A DNA stretch of 64,000 nt from Cherax quadricarinatus (Eukaryota > Arthropoda > Malacostraca > Decapoda > Parastacidae): the NCBI RefSeq assembly GCF_038502225.1, contig NC_091298.1, forward strand, positions 39,908,425 through 39,972,424, in the 5' to 3' direction. Positions 1 to 9,625 of the stretch are shown in pieces (position 1 is the stretch's first letter; each line of letters opens with the position of its first letter). The notes beneath the pieces were generated by a model. The model saw only the letters and a program-made list of their open reading frames with translations, ran no database searches and was not told the DNA's origin. The translations under genes and the position numbers were made by a program.

Positions 1-1914
1 GTTCCTCAGTTGTGTTACCATGGCTGTGCATGGTACAGTTCCTCAGTTGTGTTACCATGGCTGTGCATGGTACAGTTCCTCAGTTGTGTTACCATGGCTG
101 TGCATGGTACAGTTCCTCAGTTGTGTTACCATGGCTGTGCATGGTACAGTTCCTCAGTTGTGTTACCATGGCTGTGCATGGTACAGTTCCTCAGTTGTGT
201 TACCATGGCTGTGCATGGTACAGTTCCTCAGTTGTGTTACCATGGCTGTGCATGGTACAGTTCCTCAGTTGTGTTACCATGGCTGTGCATGGTACAGTTC
301 CTCAGTTATGGTACAGTTACCATGGCTGTGCATGGTACAGTTCCTCAGTGAAGTTACCATGGCTGTGCATGGTACAGCTCCTCAGTTGTGTTACCATGGC
401 TGTGCATGGTACAGTTCCTCAGTTATGTTACCATGGCTGTGCATGGTACAGCTCCTCAGTTGTGTTACCATGGCTGTGCATGGTACAGTTCCTCAGTTGT
501 GTTACCATGGCTGTGCATGGTACAGTTCCTCAGTTGTGTTACCATGGCTGTGCATGGTACAGTTCCTCAGTTATGTTACCATGGCTGTGCATGGTACAGT
601 TCCTCAGTTGTGTTGCCATGGCTGTGAATGGTACAGTTCCTCAGTTGTGTTACCATGGCTGTGCATGGTACAGTTCCTCAGTTGTGTTACCATGGCTGTG
701 AATGGTACAGTTCCTCAGTTATGTTACCATGGCTGTGCTTGGTACAGTGCCTCAGTTATGTTACCATGGCTGTGCATGGTGCAGTTCCTCAGTTGTGTTA
801 CCATGGCTGTGCATGGTGCAGTTCCTCAGTTGTGTTACCATGGCTGTGCTTGGTACAGTGCCTCAGTTATGTTACCATGGCTGTGCATGGTGCAGTTCCT
901 CAGTTGTGTTACCATGGCTGTGCATGGTGCAGTTCCTCAGTTGTGTTACCATGGCTGTGCATGGTACAGTTCCTCAGTTATGTAACCATGGCTGTGCATG
1001 GTACAGTTCCTCAGTTGTGTTACCATGGCTGTGAATGGTACAGTTCCTCAGTTGTGTTACCATGGCTGTGCATGGTACAGTTCCTCAGTTATGTAACCAT
1101 GGCTGTGAATGGTACAGTTCCTCAGTTGTGTTACCATGGTTGTGCATGGTACAGTTCCTCAGATGTGTTACCATGGCTGTGCATGGTACAGTTCCTCATA
1201 TGTGTTACCATGGTTGTGCATGGTACAGTTCCTCAGTTGTGTTACCATGGCTGTGCATGGTACAGTTACTCAGATATGTTACCATGGCTGTGCATGGTGC
1301 AGTTCCTCAGTTGTGTTACCATGGCTGTGCATGGTACAGTTCCTCAGATATGTTACCATGGCTGTGCATGGTGCAGTTCCTCAGTTGTGTTACCATGGCT
1401 GTGCATGGTACAGTTCCTCAGATATGTTACCATGGCTGTGCATGGTACAGTTCCTCAGTTGTGTTACCATGGCTGTGCATGGTACAGTTCCTCAGATATG
1501 TTACCATGGCTGTGCATGGTACAATTCCTCAGTTGTGTTACCATGGCTGTGCATGGTACAGTTCCTCAGATATGTTACCATGGCTGTGCATGGTACAATT
1601 TCTCAGTTGTGTTACCATGGCTGTGCATGGTACAGTTCCTCAGTTGTGTTACCATGGCTGTGAATGGTACAGTTCCTCAGATATGTTACCATGGCTGTGC
1701 ATGGTATAATTCCTCAGTTGTGTTACCATGGCTGTGCATGGTACAGTTCCTCAATTGTGTTACCATGGCTGTGCATGGTACAGTTCCTCAGTTGTTACCA
1801 TGGCTGTGCATGGTACAGTTCCTCAATTGTGTTACCATGGCTGTGAATGGTACAGTTCCTCAATTGTGTTACCATGGCTGTGAATGGTACAGTTCCTCAA
1901 TTGTGTTACCATGG
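1..1914. repeat. 37-bp minisatellite, about 52 units
   Basis: Tandem array with a 37-bp period that starts before the window. Units carry the dyad TACCATGgctgtgCATGGTA (7-bp perfect arms, 6-bp loop) followed by a CAGTTCCTCAGTTGTGT-like linker. The left 300 bp is nearly homogeneous. Units from about 700 onward carry recurrent variants (GAATGG, TGCTTGG, CAGATATG), and one unit near 1790 is shortened. Because 37 is not a multiple of 3 and the unit lacks stops in any plus frame, all three plus frames stay open for hundreds of codons. These frames are not genes. Confidence 0.97.
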
Positions 1915-2275
1915 CTTTGCTTTATAGCAATAATTTGCATTAAAATTTCTCACAAATAAGCTGCAACATATGTTGCATCTATTTAAATTATCATGAAATA
2001 CTTTGCAATTGTTTCGGTATATTATATAATTTAATGTATGATGAATATTTTGTCTCTTTTTTCAATATTCGGATTATACACCAATACTCCAATATTTAGA
2101 CGATATTTTCAACCTTCTTTAATATTATAGAAGTATTAAAAAACCTAAAAATTCCTGACATTCGGTGTCAGGACATTATTACTGACCTTCTCATTTTTTT
2201 TCAGATAAATGCTGGCTGAAAGTTCAGTCTCAGCTCACTCTTGGAAAGTCCTTGATACCAAAACCCGGCTACCTA
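1915..2275. other. AT-rich spacer, no gene seen
   Basis: Unique-looking AT-rich sequence between two satellites. No frame with coding character was seen. It contains a small perfect hairpin, CCTGACA-ttcgg-TGTCAGG, at 2154-2172. I see no recognisable element here. Confidence 0.6.
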
Positions 2276-2778
2276 TATTGGTACGCTGTATGTATGTAGC
2301 TTTGTGATGGTAGGAGTCTGGTAGTGCCAGTTTATAAGTGGTACTAGCATGGTGATGCTCGTACACTGTATGCTAGCAGCCTGGTGATGCTCGTACACTG
2401 TATGCTAGCAGCATGGTGATGCTCGTACACTGTATGCTAGCAGCATGGTGATGCTCGTACACTGTATGCTAGCAACATGGTGATGCTCGTACACTGTATG
2501 CTAGCAGCATGGTGATGCTCGTACACTGTATGCTAGCAGCATGGTGATGCTCGTACTCTGTATGCTAGCAGCATGGTGATGCTCGTACTCTGTATGCTAG
2601 CAGCATGGTGATGCTCGTACTCTGTATGCTAGCAGCATGGTGATGCTCGTACATTGTGTGTTAGTATGCTGGAGTTGCTGATATACTGAGTACTAGTAGG
2701 CTGGTGATGTTGTTATACTGTGCTAACTGACTTCATATTTACATACAGTGTTAATTGCCTAATGATTAACAGTCCAGT
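2276..2778. repeat. Left outpost of the 32-bp satellite
   Basis: About ten good 32-bp units (roughly 2346-2660) containing GCATGGTGATGCTCGTACAC, flanked by more diverged units. The period and the core GGTGATGCT(C/G)GTACACTGT match the large array at 12.2-28.3 kb. This appears to be the left part of the same array, separated from it by later transposon insertions. Confidence 0.9.
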
Positions 2779-2920
2779 CCCTGTCCATTAGATCCATAAG
2801 AATTTCGAGATGGACGAGTTTTTTTATTCAGATGTTGTTAGTGTATGACTGACGGATGGACTAAATCTTGGGCAGACACTTGGCATCCTGGGCATAAGTT
2901 TTATAGGACGCCATCTTGTT
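2779..2920 (+). repeat. Left terminal inverted repeat
   Basis: It pairs with 9492-9625. The strongest match is 2864-2920 against 9493-9550 on the opposite strand, with only a few mismatches. The outer 80 bp is more diverged but still alignable (CCATAAGAATTT against CCATAGGATTTT; GATGGACG against GACGGACG). Confidence 0.8.
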
Positions 2921-3240
2921 TTTTTGCATATTAGTGAATTGGTTCGTTTTGAACTTTTTTAATTTCTCTAATTTTCTTTATATTTATACGGAAATTGACA
3001 AGATATTTGCATGCCTATATTTACAGACTATTTTGACGGTAATAAAACATTTTTTGAAAATTTATACTGATAATATACATAAAAAAATAGCAAAAGTTTA
3101 CGCGGAAGTGTTATTGAGAAGTTTTAATTATTGTAGAAAGTTTTTTGTCATAGTAAACATGGCATCAGGTTGTGAGGTTAATATTACAACCCTTGTTGTA
3201 GTGCTTACCTCAGTCAGTGTTGCACCGGTGGTGGACCGGT
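2921..3240. other. AT-rich transposon interior, no gene supported
   Basis: T-rich sequence after the left inverted repeat. A 108-codon open frame exists at 2916-3242, but its composition is low-complexity Phe/Ile/Tyr and it ends in an interspersed-repeat fragment, so I do not call it a gene. Confidence 0.5.
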
Positions 3241-3560
3241 AAGCCAGCGGAAGCCTTCGGTCAGATGACCAAAACTTCCAATGGCGGGTCATCATCTAAG
3301 ATCGACGTCAGGAAACACTTGTTATGTTTCAGGACGAACCTTGCCTAACCTAGACCCCTGGTTGTTTTCAAGAAGGGACTGGACAAGCACCTAAAGTCAG
3401 TATCTAACCAGCCGAGCTGTGGTTCGTACGTCAGTTTGAGTGCAGCCAACAGTAACAGCCTGGATGATCAGACCCTGACCCACCACGAGGTCTTGTTTCA
3501 GACCGACCAGCGGGGGCGTTAACCACCGAAACCTCTCCAGACATACTCCAGGTAACCTAG
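3241..3560 (+). mobile_element. 3' fragment of an interspersed retroelement (CCAGGTAA-tail family)
   Basis: A frame at about 3361-3525 reads FKKGLDKHLKSV, then NQPSCGSYVSL and SNSLDDQ, and stops after RGR. This is a C-terminal peptide that I recognise as highly repeated in decapod genomes. It is followed by GCGGGGGCGTTAACC and CCAGGTAACC. The same 3' end lies in reverse orientation at 43153-43245, there with the better preserved CGGGGGTCAACGCCCCCGC. The fragment is 5'-truncated and carries point mutations. Confidence 0.65.
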
Positions 3561-3701
3561 GAGTCACAACTCAAGTGCCAAGTGATGATCAAAACTTCAG
3601 AAGAAACTCTGAAATAGTTGGATGTTTTCACAGGAAAAACTTTAGAATTTAGAGTAGCGTAAATACCTGGAGGAATTTCTGAATCTAAGGAAACTTATAA
3701 A

Positions 3702-4716
3702 AGCTGACAGGGAGAGCAACTGGAACCTCATACAAGCTGACAGGGAGGGCAACTGGAACCTCATACAAGCTGACAGGGAGGGCAACTGGAACCTCATACA
3801 AGCTGACAGGGAGAGCAACTGGAACCTCATACAAGCTGACAGGGAGAGCAACTGGAACCTCATACAAGCTGACAGGGAGGGTAACGGAACCTTATACAAG
3901 CTGACAGGGAGGGTAACGGAACCTTATGCAAGCTGACAGGGAGGGTAACGGAACCTTATGCAAGCTGACAGGGAGGGTAACTGGAACCTTATACAAGCTG
4001 ACAGGGAGGGTAACTGGAACCTCATACAAGCTGACAGGGAGGGTAACTGGAACCTCATGCAAGCTGACAGGGAGGGTAACTGGAACCTTATACAAGCTGA
4101 CAGGGAGGGTAACGGAACCTTATACATGCGGACAGGGAGGGCAACTGGAAACTTATACAAGCTGACAGGGAGGGCAACTGGAACCTTATACAAGCTGACA
4201 GGGAGGGCTACTGGAACCTTATACAAGCTGAAAGGGAGGGTAACTGGAACCTCATACAAGCTGACAGGGAGGGTAACTGGAACCTCATGCAAGCTGACAG
4301 GGAGGGTAGGTGAAACCTCATTCAAGTTGACAGGGAGGGTAACTGGAACCTCATGCAAGCTGACAGGGAGGGTAACTGGAACCTTATACAAGCTGACAGG
4401 GAGGACAACTGGAACCTCATACAAGCTGACAGGGAGGGTAACTGGAACCTCATACAAGCTGACAGGGAGGGTAACTGGAACCTCATACAAGCTGACAGGG
4501 AGCGTAAGTGGAACCTCATACAAATTGACAGGGAGGGTAACTGGAACCTCATGCAAGCTGACAGGGAGGGCAACTGGAACTTTATACAAGCTGACAGGGA
4601 GGGCAACTGGAACTTTATACAAGCTGACAGGGAGGGCAACTGGAACTTTATACAAGCTGACAGGGAGGGCAACTGGAACTTTATACAAGCTGACAGGGAG
4701 GGCAACTGGAACTTTG
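3702..4716. repeat. 33-bp minisatellite, part 1 (about 31 units)
   Basis: Units of 33 bp built on CAAGCTGACAGGGAGGGYAA plus CTGGAACCTYATA. Some units lack two bases (TAACGGAACC). Because 33 is divisible by 3, long frames open on both strands with 11-residue periods (LTGRVTGTSYK). They change reading phase at the short units, so they are not genes. The array resumes at 5237 after a PLE insertion. Confidence 0.96.
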
Positions 4717-4756
4717 TTTAGGTAAGACACATATGCAACAGTTAGGTATCTTTATT

Positions 4757-4795
4757 TCGAAACGTTTCGCCTACACAGTAGGCTTCTTCAGTCGA
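4757..4795 (-). ncRNA. Hammerhead-ribozyme-like motif (left arm)
   Basis: Mirror copy of the motif at 5121-5159. On the minus strand: stem I TCGA, core CTGAAGA, stem II GCCTAC/GTAGGC, then GAAAC-GTT and TCGA. See the right-arm entry for the logic. Confidence 0.6.
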
Positions 4796-5120
4796 GTACA
4801 GAAAAGTTGATAGAAGCAGAAGAGACTTGAAGACGATGTAATCAGTCCATCACTCTTAAAGTTTTGAGGTGGTCAGTCCCTCAGTCTGGAGAAGAGTATT
4901 GTTCCATTGTCTGGAATAATCTGGAGTAGAAGTGATAGGATGGAGCCTTATATAGCGCCAGGAGGTGAGACGTAGGTCACTAGTAGAGTAAGAATGTAGA
5001 CATTGAGAGGTCAGGTCCCTCTCAAATCCAGCCTTTCTCACTAGTAGAGGTTGTTGAAGTGGTTCCAAGTCTGATTACATCGTCTTCAAGTCTCTTCTGC
5101 TTCTATCAACTTTGCTGTAC

Positions 5121-5159
5121 TCGACTGAAGAAGCCTACTGTGTAGGCGAAACGTTTCGA
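5121..5159 (+). ncRNA. Hammerhead-ribozyme-like motif of a PLE terminus
   Basis: The parts seen in order are: TCGA (5121-5124), CTGAAGA (5125-5131; this fits CUGANGA because position 7 is variable), one extra A, stem II GCCTAC-TGT-GTAGGC (5133-5147), GAAA (5148-5151), a 2-bp stem III CG/TT region without a loop (5152-5155), and TCGA (5156-5159) pairing with the first TCGA. PLEs are known to carry hammerhead ribozymes in their terminal repeats. The very short stem III would need dimer formation. Activity is inferred only. Confidence 0.6.
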
Positions 5160-5236
5160 AATAAAGATACCTAACTGTTGCATATGTGTCTTACCTAAAC
5201 AACTTGTCGGTATTTTATACCATTTTATTGTTCAAC

Positions 5237-5705
5237 TGGAACTTTATACAAGCTGACAGGGAGGGTAACTGGTACCTCATGCAAGCTGACAGGGAGGGTA
5301 AGTGGAACCTTATACAAGCTGACAGGGAGGGTAAGTGGAACTATATACAAGCGGACAGGGAGGGCAACTGGAACCTCATAAAAGCTGACAGGGAGAGCAA
5401 CTAGAAAATTATACAAGCTGACAGGGAGGGCAACTGGAACTTTATACAAGCTGACAGGGAGGGTAACTGGAACCTTATACAAGCTGACAGGGAGGGTAAC
5501 TTGAACTTTATACAAGCTGACATGGAGGGCAACTGAAACCTCATGCAAATTAACAGGGAGGGTAACTGAAACCTCATACAAGCTGACAGGGAGGATAACT
5601 GAATCCTCATACAAGCTGACAGGGAGGGTATCTGGAACCTCACACAAGTTGACAGGGAGGGTAACTGGAACCTCACACAAGCTGACAGGGAGGGTAACTG
5701 GAGCC
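5237..5705. repeat. 33-bp minisatellite, part 2 (about 14 units)
   Basis: Continuation of the 3702-4716 array after the PLE insertion. Units are more diverged towards the right end (CATGGAGGG, ATTAACAGG, GAGGATAACTGAATCC). The last unit runs into single-copy sequence at about 5706. Confidence 0.95.
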
Positions 5706-5749
5706 TCTACCTGCAAACAGCGAGCGATGTCCTCACAATTTTCCACATT

Positions 5750-7500
5750 TTTGACAGAGTAAGCTAATTGACATGGGTTTCACTGTTCTTGAACAAATTG
5801 TGGATTTTGAGAACCATCACCATGAGGTATACGAACGGTTCAGTAAAGGTCATTTCGTTGTAGGTAGAACAAATGACCAGTTTAATTAATACAGTGGGTG
5901 TCGACATAAGTCTTGGACAATACACTTATCTCAGAAGTCTGCAGGAGGGATCATTGGCCAAACTATAAGGAAAGACCACATTGCTGAATGGGAACCATGC
6001 TTACCATTAAGACCTCCTTATGAAAAAGAAATTTCAAGAACTGCTGAACATTAAACTGGTTGATTACGAGTTGATAATGCATCACGAGCTAATGGGAAGC
6101 CTCGGAAATGCTCATGTATGTTGAAAGTAGAGAAACCCTATACCTTGGAAAAGATGAAGTTAAGCTTCCCATTATTCTAACCAATGAATATGTTCCAGCA
6201 TTATGTATCAAGAAAATGCTCCAAATTTTAACTACAAAACATCAAGTTTTCTCCATGTGTGGTGAGGCAAGGTTGATAACCCGCTCAGAACTACTATCAG
6301 CAAGTATTAACAAGTAATAGCTCCCCACTTTTCTACGTGTAGCACAATAAGACATGCAGACAAAAAAACTATTTGTGAGTAACGCCATCAAACATTATTC
6401 GAATTTTCAGAGAAAAGTTGATATCACCAAGAAGAGAGAAATGACAATGATAGAAATTTTGCCCTGCGATATTTCTTCTTCATCTTTATTAGATGAGAAT
6501 GATGCTGCTACTAAACCAATCAAGTTTCAACTCATGTCTGAGTTGATAAAAAATTAGTCATCACCGACAAATATTTCCAGAAAGATCAAACCCTGACAAC
6601 CAGTATTGTTGTTGATGTTATGAATCAGTTTGGAAGGATGACAGTTATGGGAAACAATACACTTGAAGACCTGTTTACAACTCTTTTCAATAATATGAAT
6701 AATATCTGCAAATTCAGTCGTGTTGACTAAGTATTTGACAGTTACGTTAAATCATTAATCAAAAATGCTGAGAGAGAAAGAAAGTTTCCTGTGGAACCAG
6801 TTATGGGCTTCCACTGCTGCCATGAGGAAATTTGCTGTGCAAGATTTTGGGCGTCAGTTTAAAACAAAATTTTAAATCAAGATGCCCTGAGAGAGTATCT
6901 TAAGAAAGTATCTTGACAGTGATCCTTCACCGGCGGTACCATTAAAAAACAGAAGCTTCACAACAATTTAGGATTCTCTTCAAGTACCTGTTGAGGACGC
7001 TGACTTAGGTGTTATTACTCATGTGTTCCACGCTGTTGAACAAGGGTTGCAGTGCATTGTGGTCCTTTCTAAAGACACATATTTTTTGTGATATTCATTT
7101 CTTCAAGTTCATCATGAAAATGGACTCGCTGATCTGTGGATGAGAAAGTCTGCAGCAGATACCAAACCACTCCATGCTCTTATAGGAAAGATAAATCCTA
7201 CCATAGGCGTCTTTCTGCTGGCCATTTTCTCACAGGATCTGATGTGACCAGTAAGACAGGCACCAAAGTATCATCGCTCAAGACACAACCAGAGAAGTAT
7301 CTGTATAACTTTGGTCTGCGTCTGCCTCCAAGTACTGAGTACTGTAAGCCTGCCGAGCTCAATGTGCAAGATATTTGATGCACTTCGATTTGAACTGATG
7401 ACCAAAGTTAGTGTAGCACACTTGGAGAGCCGATCTTGCACAAGCTCGTCACTGTTGGGTCATTTACCAAGATCATTATACACAGTGTATTGATGTTCAA
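5750..7500 (+). pseudogene. Decayed multicopy gene, probably carried by the TIR transposon
   Basis: Three-frame reading of the plus strand gives pieces resembling a multicopy uncharacterised protein family that I know from crustaceans and molluscs. Near 5770-6050 there are FENHHHEVYERFSKGHFVVG and then KSAGGIIGQTIRKDHIAEW in a shifted phase. Near 6610-6840 there are DVMNQFGRM and VKSLIKNAERERKFPVEP. Near 7110-7380 there are ENGLADLWMRKSAADTKPLH, then LTGSDVTSKTGTKVSSL and KYLYNFG. The matches are from memory, with no search made. Frameshifts and stops interrupt it at least six times, so it cannot encode a full protein. The biochemical role of the family is unknown to me, and a transposon-associated role is inferred from its position between the inverted repeats. 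ORF pieces at 6108-6317, 6354-6557 and 7136-7378 are parts of it. Confidence 0.55.
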
Positions 7501-7575
7501 CTGTGCTGAACAACAGATTATGGATGAACAATCAGTGGTGATGACGCAGCACTCAGGTCAGACCATGGCATTAGT

Positions 7576-7689
7576 GAGTTACCTGATGATGTGAATCTTA
7601 CCTGTACTTGCAAGAGTTACCTGATGATGTGAGTCTTACCTGTACTTGCAAGAGTTACCTGGTGACCTGACTCTGACCTGTACTTGCAA
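7576..7689. repeat. 38-bp tandem triplication
   Basis: Three copies of a 38-bp unit start GAGTTACCTG at 7576, 7614 and 7652. Each contains a CTTACCTGTACTTGCAA segment. The third copy is more diverged. It lies just outside the left arm of the PLE palindrome. Confidence 0.9.
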
Positions 7690-7826
7690 GAGGAACGATG
7701 TCCAAATAACGTCTGCATGAAATGTCCATTATGTTGCGGTGTCCGACAGATTGTAATAAAGTTGGTAGAATTACCGACAATATGTAAAGTAAAAGGACAC
7801 AAGTGCAACTAATGTGACATTTATTG

Positions 7827-7863
7827 TGGCAACGTTTCGCTCTCCAGGAGCTTTATCAAGCCA
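7827..7863 (-). ncRNA. Hammerhead-like motif with U3-A8 type core (left arm)
   Basis: Mirror of 8941-8977. The minus strand reads TGGC, TTGATAA, A, GCTC-CTGGA-GAGC, GAAAC-GTT, GCCA. Confidence 0.5.
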
Positions 7864-7950
7864 TTACAAACAATACATGGACACAGAGGGTATATAAAGG
7901 CTCAGAGTGAGGTGAATACTAGTGAGGTACCATTTCGATGTTCACTAGTG

Positions 7951-8000
<50 letters not shown>
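7951..8000. repeat. (TAG)n microsatellite
   Basis: About 16 TAG repeats in the left PLE arm. The minus-strand frame reads poly-Thr, which explains the spurious ORF there. Confidence 0.97.
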
Positions 8001-8005
<5 letters not shown>

Positions 8006-8172
8006 TGACAAAAGTAATACAATATGTTAGAGCAATTAATTCGTACATGAGTAAAAGGATATAAAAGCTATTACTTGGGTAACATAAAAATAGGTTGGAC
8101 AAATATAAACTGGAATGAGGCAGCTTGTTTCAGTGTTCACTCTCTGTGCTTTGTGTAGTAGAACAGGAGAGA

Positions 8173-8389
8173 CTATGTGATGGCAGGGTTTACTGTTTTC
8201 AGGAGGATTCTTGCTAAGACTTCGGAGATGGTGAAGCTGCCGTTGTTTTGTTTAATTGTATTCGAAACAGCGATCAGTGCTGATTCAAGGCACTTGCGTG
8301 TGCGGAAATTATTTTCTTTTATCACTAATTGGGCGTCTCTGAATTTCATAAGATGATTGGTGGATTTTCGGTGTTGTACACAGGCGTTG
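8173..8389 (-). pseudogene. PLE endonuclease C-terminal fragment (left arm)
   Basis: Inverted copy of the frame at 8413-8628. It encodes the same ~71-residue end of the GIY-YIG endonuclease region, with no start and no RT domain. Confidence 0.6.
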
Positions 8390-8412
8390 CATGCAGGAAC
8401 GACAACTTAAAC

Positions 8413-8628
8413 AACGCCTGTGTACAACACCGAAATTCCACCAATCATCTTATGAAATTCAGAGACGCCCAATTAGTGATAAAAGAAAATAATTTCCGCA
8501 CACGCAAGTGCCTTGAATCAGCACTGATCGCTGTTTCGAATACAATTAAACAAAACAACGGCAGCTTCACCATCTCCGAAGTCTTAGCAAGAATCCTCCT
8601 GAAAACAGTAAACCCTGCCATCACATAG
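8413..8628 (+). pseudogene. PLE endonuclease C-terminal fragment (right arm)
   Basis: The frame begins inside the palindrome centre with NACVQHRNSTNHLMKF and continues through KCLESALI to a TAG at 8626-8628. In the PLE at 20210-20497 the equivalent stretch is NACVKHRNSHNHLINY and RILESSLI, directly downstream of a recognisable GETSRD block, so the assignment rests on that alignment. The N-terminal GIY-YIG block, the RT and the promoter are missing. The next 180 bp is 3' UTR with a CTA tract. It cannot be expressed as a functional enzyme. Confidence 0.65.
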
Positions 8629-8795
8629 TCTCTCCTGTTCTACTACACAAAGCACAGAGAGTGAACACTGAAACAAGCTGCCTCATTCCAGTTTATATTT
8701 GTCCAACCTATTTTTATGTTACCCAAGTAATAGCTTTTATATCCTTTTACTCATGTACGAATTAATTGCTCTAACATATTGTATTACTTTTGTCA

Positions 8796-8800
<5 letters not shown>

Positions 8801-8853
<53 letters not shown>
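8801..8853. repeat. (CTA)n microsatellite
   Basis: Counterpart of the (TAG)n tract at 7951-8000 in the opposite palindrome arm, longer by about one repeat. Confidence 0.97.
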
Positions 8854-8940
8854 CACTAGTGAACATCGAAATGGTACCTCACTAGTATTCACCTCACTCT
8901 GAGCCTTTATATACCCTCTGTGTCCATGTATTGTTTGTAA

Positions 8941-8977
8941 TGGCTTGATAAAGCTCCTGGAGAGCGAAACGTTGCCA
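8941..8977 (+). ncRNA. Hammerhead-like motif with U3-A8 type core (right arm)
   Basis: Parts in order are TGGC (8941-8944), TTGATAA (8945-8951), an extra A, stem II GCTC-CTGGA-GAGC (8953-8965), GAAA (8966-8969), C-G-TT (8970-8973) and GCCA (8974-8977). TGGC pairs perfectly with GCCA as stem I. Compared with CUGANGA, C3 is U and G8 is A, so the catalytic-core C3-G8 pair would become U3-A8. Whether this remains active is unknown. Confidence 0.5.
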
Positions 8978-9104
8978 CAATAAATGTCACATTAGTTGCA
9001 CTTGTGTCCTTTTACTTTACATATTGTCGGTAATTCTACCAACTTTATTACAATCTGTCGGACACCGCAACATAATGGACATTTCATGCAGACGTTATTT
9101 GGAC

Positions 9105-9491
9105 ACCCTTCTTCGTGCTCACAGCTATCGCAAGAGGAACGATGCCGGTGCCTCAAAAACCGTTGTATGTTGTACGTTATTTTGTAAAAGCAAAAAGTCT
9201 TTTGACAGAAACACTTGTATAAAAGATTGAGAAGAACCACAGAATTCTGTGAGTATTTTTTTTTATGTATCGTAATAAAATATTGACACTAATACGTTAT
9301 CTTCTATTCTCATCTTTTATGTTTATTTTATTTTGTTTCTTCCTTTAGTATTCACAGTTAAAGTTCACAGAAGAATACAAAAAATTTGAGGATTCCAAAA
9401 AAAAAAAAAAAAAAAAATGTCAGATTTGGTATAACAATAATGGAAACTACAGAAATCTATGAATTCAGACTCGCCACTTTTCGTATATGGT
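9105..9491. other. Transposon interior, AT-rich, no gene seen
   Basis: Between the PLE palindrome and the right inverted repeat. It includes a pure A run at about 9397-9418 and nothing with coding character beyond short shadow frames. Confidence 0.6.
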
Positions 9492-9625
9492 AAAACAAAA
9501 TGGCGCCCTATAAAACTTATGCCCAGGATGCCACATGTCTGCCCAAGATTCTACCCAGCCTTCAGGCAAACCCTAGCAGGATCCTAGCGTCCGTCTTGAA
9601 AATCCTATGGGCGTTATGGCCAGGG
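9492..9625 (-). repeat. Right terminal inverted repeat
   Basis: Inverted partner of 2779-2920. It ends CAGGG at 9625, matching the CCCTG that starts the left end at 2779. Confidence 0.8.

Larger units (their letters stand above)
4717..5236. mobile_element. Penelope-like element termini, inverted pair, inserted in the 33-bp array
   Basis: The left arm (about 4722-4850) and right arm (about 5075-5205) are inverted copies. Both contain AAGACACATATGCAACAGTTAGGTATCTTTATTTCGAAACGTTTCG or its complement (shared blocks of under 20 bp: CATATGCAACAGTTAGGTA, CTTTATTTCGAAACG). The middle (4850-5075) is single-copy. The right arm continues with GTCGGTATTTTATACCATTT, a tail also present at 20560. The array motif CAACTGGAACTTT occurs on both sides (about 4703 and 5234), consistent with a target duplication. 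No coding capacity remains. Confidence 0.8.
7700..9104. mobile_element. Head-to-head pair of PLE 3' ends forming a ~1.4-kb palindrome
   Basis: The arms 7700-8389 and 8412-9104 are near-perfect inverted copies separated by 22 bp (centre about 8401). They differ mainly by one triplet in the (TAG)n/(CTA)n tract. Each arm, read outward, carries the C-terminal part of a PLE endonuclease frame, a 3' UTR with a trinucleotide tract, and a hammerhead-like tip (GAGAGCGAAACGTTGCC). It then continues for about 120 bp of shared sequence to a GACGTTATTTGGAC end. Both copies are truncated at the same internal point. Beyond the arms, GCAAGAGGAACGATG occurs in direct orientation on both sides (7686 and 9129), which looks like a target duplication. 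Confidence 0.85.
2779..9625. mobile_element. ~6.85-kb DNA transposon with terminal inverted repeats (decayed, composite)
   Basis: The two ends form an imperfect inverted repeat about 130-140 bp long. The left end (2779-2920) starts CCCTGTCCATT and the right end (9492-9625) reads CCCTGGCCATAACGCCC on the minus strand. The innermost 57 bp are the best conserved, around ATCTTGGGCAGACA and GGCATCCTGGGCATAAG. Both flanks are 32-bp satellite, so the interval is an insertion into the array. Inside are a LINE-tail fragment, a 33-bp minisatellite, a decayed multicopy gene (5750-7500) and a PLE palindrome, some of which are later nested insertions. I see no clear target-site duplication. The superfamily is not assigned. 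Confidence 0.7.

Noticed and set aside
1..1914. CRISPR-like array (37-bp repeats)
   Set aside because: No unique spacers; the repeats are directly tandem, and the context is eukaryotic.
628..1959. 443-codon frame in the 37-bp array
   Set aside because: All plus frames are open because the unit lacks stops, and the same 37-residue period appears in each frame.
3924..4730. 268-codon minus frame with SLYKVPVALPV repeats
   Set aside because: 33-bp minisatellite. Both strands are open and other frames are equally long.
7902..8102. Poly-Thr protein encoded twice (also 8699-8902)
   Set aside because: It is the (CTA)n tract in the 3' UTR of the PLE, duplicated by the palindrome.
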